From Streptomyces sp. CT34 (GTDB lineage Bacteria > Actinomycetota > Actinomycetes > Streptomycetales > Streptomycetaceae), in contig NZ_KN708638.1 of assembly GCF_000805335.1 (NCBI RefSeq), forward strand, positions 5,567,948-5,610,828: a stretch of DNA of 42,881 nt, written 5' to 3'. The position numbers were made by a program, and so were the translations under genes. The notes below the pieces were generated by a model. It ran no database searches, was not told where the DNA came from, and worked only from the letters and a program-made list of their open reading frames with translations. This document shows positions 40,449 through 42,881 of the stretch, in pieces (within the stretch, counting starts at the first letter, position 1; each line of letters opens with the position of its first letter).

Positions 40449-40742
40449 ATGCACGCCTACATTGGCGGCCATCAGGCCGTGAACGACCGTGATTTCGTCG
40501 AACTCGCCCTGGGTACGCCGCTTGAGCTGTGGCTTGGGGTGGAGGGCGAGACCGAGGAGGAGCGGGCGGCCCGGCTGGATGCCGCGCGGGACATCCTCGC
40601 CGAGAACCCGACTCTCCCCGACGAGGTGAGTCGGGTCGCCGCTGAGGCGATCGAGGCTTACGCGCCGGAGCTGTTCAACGTCGTCCCGCTACCGCGCGCC
40701 ACGCGGCGTCGCCGCGTCTCCCGCAAGGGGGTCGCGGCATGA
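40449..40742 (+). CDS. Small acidic protein of unknown function, first gene of the cassette
   Basis: 97 residues, mostly helical by appearance, with an acidic middle (VEGETEEERAARLDAARDIL) and a basic end (PRATRRRRVSRKG). No family recognised. The ATG at 40449 has AGGAG 7 nt upstream, and the stop overlaps the next start as ATGA. Its position at the head of a coupled series suggests a role with the three genes that follow. Confidence 0.75.
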   Translation: MHAYIGGHQAVNDRDFVELALGTPLELWLGVEGETEEERAARLDAARDILAENPTLPDEVSRVAAEAIEAYAPELFNVVPLPRATRRRRVSRKGVAA

Positions 40743-41353
40743 GGAACAACGCTCCTGCGTACGAGGACTTGTTGGACCACACCGGCAAACCTCGCCCTTC
40801 GTTCGATATGGCGCTCAGCTACGAGCAGGTGCGGCTGGGCTTGGCCTTCCACGAGGCCGGGCACGCGGTGCTGTCCATGGCCTACGGCGTCCACGTTGTG
40901 AGCAGCGAGGTCATCGCCTGGCAGCCTTCCCCTGATCGCTGGTCGGTGACCGGCAAGACCGCTTCCGAGGCGCACGACGTCTCGCCGTGGCACTACGCGG
41001 CGCAGTGCGCGGCCGGGGAGCTGGCCCACGTGCAGTACCTGCTCACGAGCGGGCTGTGGACGCCGCAGCTGGCTGCCGGATGTGCGGCCGACCATGACCG
41101 TGAGAAGGCCATCGACGTCCTGGCGCGGTTCGGCTATCGGCTCGGCCGTGACCACACCCCTCAGGGCGGCAAGTCCTGGGGCATGGTCCGCGGCATCGCG
41201 CGGCGCAAGGTGGACCGGCTGTGGCCGGAGATCTGCGCCGTGGCCCGCGCGATCGACGCGGCCGACATCGTCACCGGCGAGCAGATCGCCGACCTGACCG
41301 GCCTGCCCAATCCTCCGCACCCCGGGCCCGCATGCCTGGGAGGTGCGGCATGA
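40739..41353 (+). CDS. M41-like (FtsH-peptidase-type) HEXXH protein
   Basis: 204 residues. LAFHEAGHAVLSMAYG carries the zinc-protease HEXXH in the exact form found in FtsH (HEAGHA). Downstream, QCAAGELAHVQYL and CAADHDREKAIDVL resemble the FtsH segments around the third, aspartate zinc ligand (GGxxAE and xxDLxxAT). There is no AAA+ module or membrane helix, so this would be a free-standing peptidase-domain protein. Activity is inferred from the motif only. Starts and stops overlap both neighbours as ATGA. Confidence 0.72.
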   Translation: MRNNAPAYEDLLDHTGKPRPSFDMALSYEQVRLGLAFHEAGHAVLSMAYGVHVVSSEVIAWQPSPDRWSVTGKTASEAHDVSPWHYAAQCAAGELAHVQYLLTSGLWTPQLAAGCAADHDREKAIDVLARFGYRLGRDHTPQGGKSWGMVRGIARRKVDRLWPEICAVARAIDAADIVTGEQIADLTGLPNPPHPGPACLGGAA

Positions 41354-42366
41354 ACACCACGACCGAGACGGCGCGGCCGAAGGTTCCGCCGCTGACCAGG
41401 CCGGAGAAGTGGCTATTGGGTGCGGTCGCGGTGTTCGCGGCCGGGGTCGGTGGTTTGGGTCTGGCGTCGTCGTTCGAGGCGGTGTCGGCCGCGGGGGCTC
41501 GCTGGGGGTTCGCGTCCCCGTGGATGCTGCCGGTCGGTATCGACGTGGCCATCCCGGTGTTCACCGCGGCGTTCTTGCTGCTGATCCGCACGGACATGGC
41601 GTTGGGCTGGGTGCGGTTCGTGCCCTGGGTGCTCACCGGGGTGACGTGCTGGCTGAATATCGCGGCCGGGCACTCGCTGTCCGCGAAGGTGGCGCACGGC
41701 ACGATGCCGCTGTTGTGGGTGGTGTTGTCCGAGGTCGCCGCGCACGTCTACGCCTGCCGCATCGGCGCGGTGACCGGCCGGAGGATGGAGAAGATCCGCC
41801 GCTCGCGCTGGCTGCTCGCTCCGCTGTCCACGTTCGCCCTGTGGCGGCGCATGACCTTGTGGGAGATCACCTCCTATACCGATGCGCTCGCTCGTGAGCG
41901 GGAGCGGCAGTTGGCCCGCGCGCAGCTGCGGCAGCGGTTCGGGTGGCGGTGGCGCTCGAAGACGCCGCGTCCTGAGCGGGTGCTGTTGAAGCTGGGCGCG
42001 CTGGCCCCGGTCAGCGAGGACGTCCCGCCCGCGTCCCTGCAGGCCCCGGTGCCGCTCGAGCAGGAGGAGCCCAAGCAGCCCCGCAAGCGCCCCGGCAAGT
42101 CCAAGGGCAAGCCCAAGGGCAGGTCGAAGCCTGGCAAGGGGCAGCGGACCGCGGCGGAACTGCTCGCCGAGGCCCGCACGGTCACCGCCGGCTGGAGCGA
42201 TGACGCGATCAACGCCGAGGCGATCCGCACCACATTGCACTGCTCGGCCGCCAACTCCCGTGTGCTGCGGGACCTGTTGCTGACCGAGCGGGCAGAGGGC
42301 CGACGCCTGCACCCCATCGACGACGACGCGTCCGAGGGCGACGCCGGTGAGGGGGCTGCGGCATGA
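41350..42366 (+). CDS. DUF2637-type membrane protein with basic C-terminal tail
   Basis: 338 residues. Four hydrophobic helices lie in the first 135 residues (WLLGAVAVFAAGVGGLGLA, PVGIDVAIPVFTAAFLLLI, FVPWVLTGVTCWLNIAAG, LLWVVLSEVAAHVYA), the layout of DUF2637 proteins found in actinomycete plasmids and integrative elements. The cytoplasmic tail has a Lys/Pro-rich linker (KQPRKRPGKSKGKPKGRSKP) and a C-terminal helical domain (TAAELLAEARTVTAGWSDD, then SAANSRVLRDLLLTE) that resembles a small helix-turn-helix. A role in spreading or transfer is possible. Confidence 0.8.
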   Translation: MNTTTETARPKVPPLTRPEKWLLGAVAVFAAGVGGLGLASSFEAVSAAGARWGFASPWMLPVGIDVAIPVFTAAFLLLIRTDMALGWVRFVPWVLTGVTCWLNIAAGHSLSAKVAHGTMPLLWVVLSEVAAHVYACRIGAVTGRRMEKIRRSRWLLAPLSTFALWRRMTLWEITSYTDALARERERQLARAQLRQRFGWRWRSKTPRPERVLLKLGALAPVSEDVPPASLQAPVPLEQEEPKQPRKRPGKSKGKPKGRSKPGKGQRTAAELLAEARTVTAGWSDDAINAEAIRTTLHCSAANSRVLRDLLLTERAEGRRLHPIDDDASEGDAGEGAAA

Positions 42367-42881
42367 ACACCCTGGCCGCGATCCTGCTCGCTGCGCTGCC
42401 GCTGGCCGCCGGGTGGGCGGTCCACGTGTGGTGGCTGACCGGCTGCCTGAAGACCGCCCGGCGTGACCCGCTCACCGGGCTGCGCACCCGCGACGGCTTC
42501 ACCCGCCGCGCCACGACCCTTCTGAAGGACCCGCGCGCGGTCGTGGTGCTCGCCGACGTCGACCGCTTCAAGCAGATCAACGATCGCTTCGGGCACACAG
42601 CCGGGGACGCGCTGTTGAAGGCGACCGCGGACCGCCTGGCCCACTACGCCGGGCCCGGCGGGGTCGCCGGGCGGCTCGGGGGCGATGAGTTCGCCGCCGT
42701 CCTGCTCGACGACCACGGCACTGCAGGCGATCTGCTCGCCGTGCTGCACGGGGTGCTGGCCCGGCCGGTCGACGGCCAGGACCCGGCGGTGTGCACCACG
42801 GTCTCCCTTGGCTGGGTGCGCGCCGCGGACTTCCCCGCCGATGATCTGTCCGGGCTGCTGCGGCGGGGGGGGGGGGGGAAG
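42363..42881 (+). CDS. Membrane-anchored GGDEF protein, cut by the window end
   Basis: The visible 173 residues begin with one membrane helix (about 5-25) and then a GGDEF domain: RRDPLTGLRTRDGF, the metal-binding aspartate in VLADVDRFKQINDRFGH, GDALL and GRLGGDEF (106-110). This is the diguanylate-cyclase fold that makes c-di-GMP. The RxxD product-inhibition site normally placed just before GGDEF is missing. The start overlaps the DUF2637 gene as ATGA. The last residues (RRGGGGK) are read from the poly-G end and should not be trusted. Confidence 0.88.
   Translation, partial: MNTLAAILLAALPLAAGWAVHVWWLTGCLKTARRDPLTGLRTRDGFTRRATTLLKDPRAVVVLADVDRFKQINDRFGHTAGDALLKATADRLAHYAGPGGVAGRLGGDEFAAVLLDDHGTAGDLLAVLHGVLARPVDGQDPAVCTTVSLGWVRAADFPADDLSGLLRRGGGGK
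42865..42878. other. poly-G run at the contig end
   Basis: Fourteen consecutive G followed by AAG close the window inside a coding frame. This looks like a sequencing or assembly end artefact rather than biology. Confidence 0.8.

Larger units (their letters stand above)
35178..42881. mobile_element. putative integrated actinomycete element (AICE-like), left part
   Basis: The left boundary is the 3' half of a tRNA-Arg(CCG) gene cut in the anticodon loop. The content to the right fits an actinomycete integrative element: a GntR regulator, a Nudix/HTH pair, and DUF2637 and GGDEF proteins. Base composition is visibly lower in GC than in the core genes to the left. No integrase, excisionase, replication initiator or FtsK-like translocase is inside the window. 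These and the rebuilt tRNA gene are predicted to lie to the right. The mobility assignment is inference. Confidence 0.6.

Noticed and set aside
35178..42881. CRISPR array, IS element or transposase
   Set aside because: No regularly spaced repeat series and no transposase motifs. The repeats seen are only paired.

Overview
The window looks like a Streptomyces chromosome. GC is very high, third codon positions are almost all G or C, and GTG and TTG starts are common. The gene set is typical of the genus: a fused 2-oxoglutarate dehydrogenase, an ATP-dependent Lon with an HspR-type operator, a four-gene conservon, and a FtsW/RodA plus penicillin-binding-protein pair. No database was searched. Family names rest on motifs read from the translations and on general knowledge of these families.

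Positions 1-33300 read as conserved chromosomal core. In order they hold: the end of a TPR protein; the E2/E1 fusion 2-oxoglutarate dehydrogenase (minus); an OmpR-type two-component pair (minus); a spermidine-synthase-like methyltransferase (minus); a rhomboid-like membrane protein; a cysteine-rich pentapeptide-repeat protein; lon; a Uma2-type nuclease; a secreted GH25 lysozyme (minus); a MarR regulator; a PP2C-like phosphatase (minus); a conservon (sensor kinase, roadblock protein, DUF742 protein, GTPase) followed by a styrene-monooxygenase-like flavoprotein; a TetR regulator with two divergent diiron ferritin-fold enzymes (an AurF-like oxygenase and a second ferritin-like protein); an alpha/beta hydrolase; an ABC ATPase; a SpoT-like HD protein; a transpeptidase with its FtsW/RodA partner; and a cytochrome P450. 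Convergent and tandem gene ends carry strong GC-rich hairpin terminators.

Positions 33300-35180 are a decayed border. They hold a frameshifted response-regulator remnant, a small membrane protein, a gene with an unresolved 5' end, and long stretches without credible genes.

From 35178 to the window end lies what I interpret as the left part of an integrated actinomycete mobile element. It begins at the 3' half of a tRNA-Arg(CCG) gene, cut in the anticodon loop, so the rebuilt tRNA and the rest of the element should lie to the right of the window. The left end has a layered structure: a 29-bp att-adjacent sequence present twice, a mutated tRNA-Pro 3'-half relic, and two copies of a 107-nt multi-hairpin sequence, each about 180-190 nt upstream of a plus-strand gene. 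Then come a P-loop kinase, a double winged-helix GntR regulator with an HD phosphohydrolase, a convergent HTH/Nudix pair, and a plus-strand cassette chained by ATGA overlaps: a small acidic protein, a protein with M41-like HEXXH features, a DUF2637-type membrane protein and a membrane-anchored GGDEF protein cut by the window end. The window ends in a run of 14 G, which looks like a contig-end artefact.

The most novel-looking material is the mobile-element cassette (metalloprotease-like plus membrane plus GGDEF) and the repeated structured 107-nt sequence. In the core, the face-to-face diiron pair under a shared inverted repeat and the flavin monooxygenase attached to a conservon deserve a second look.
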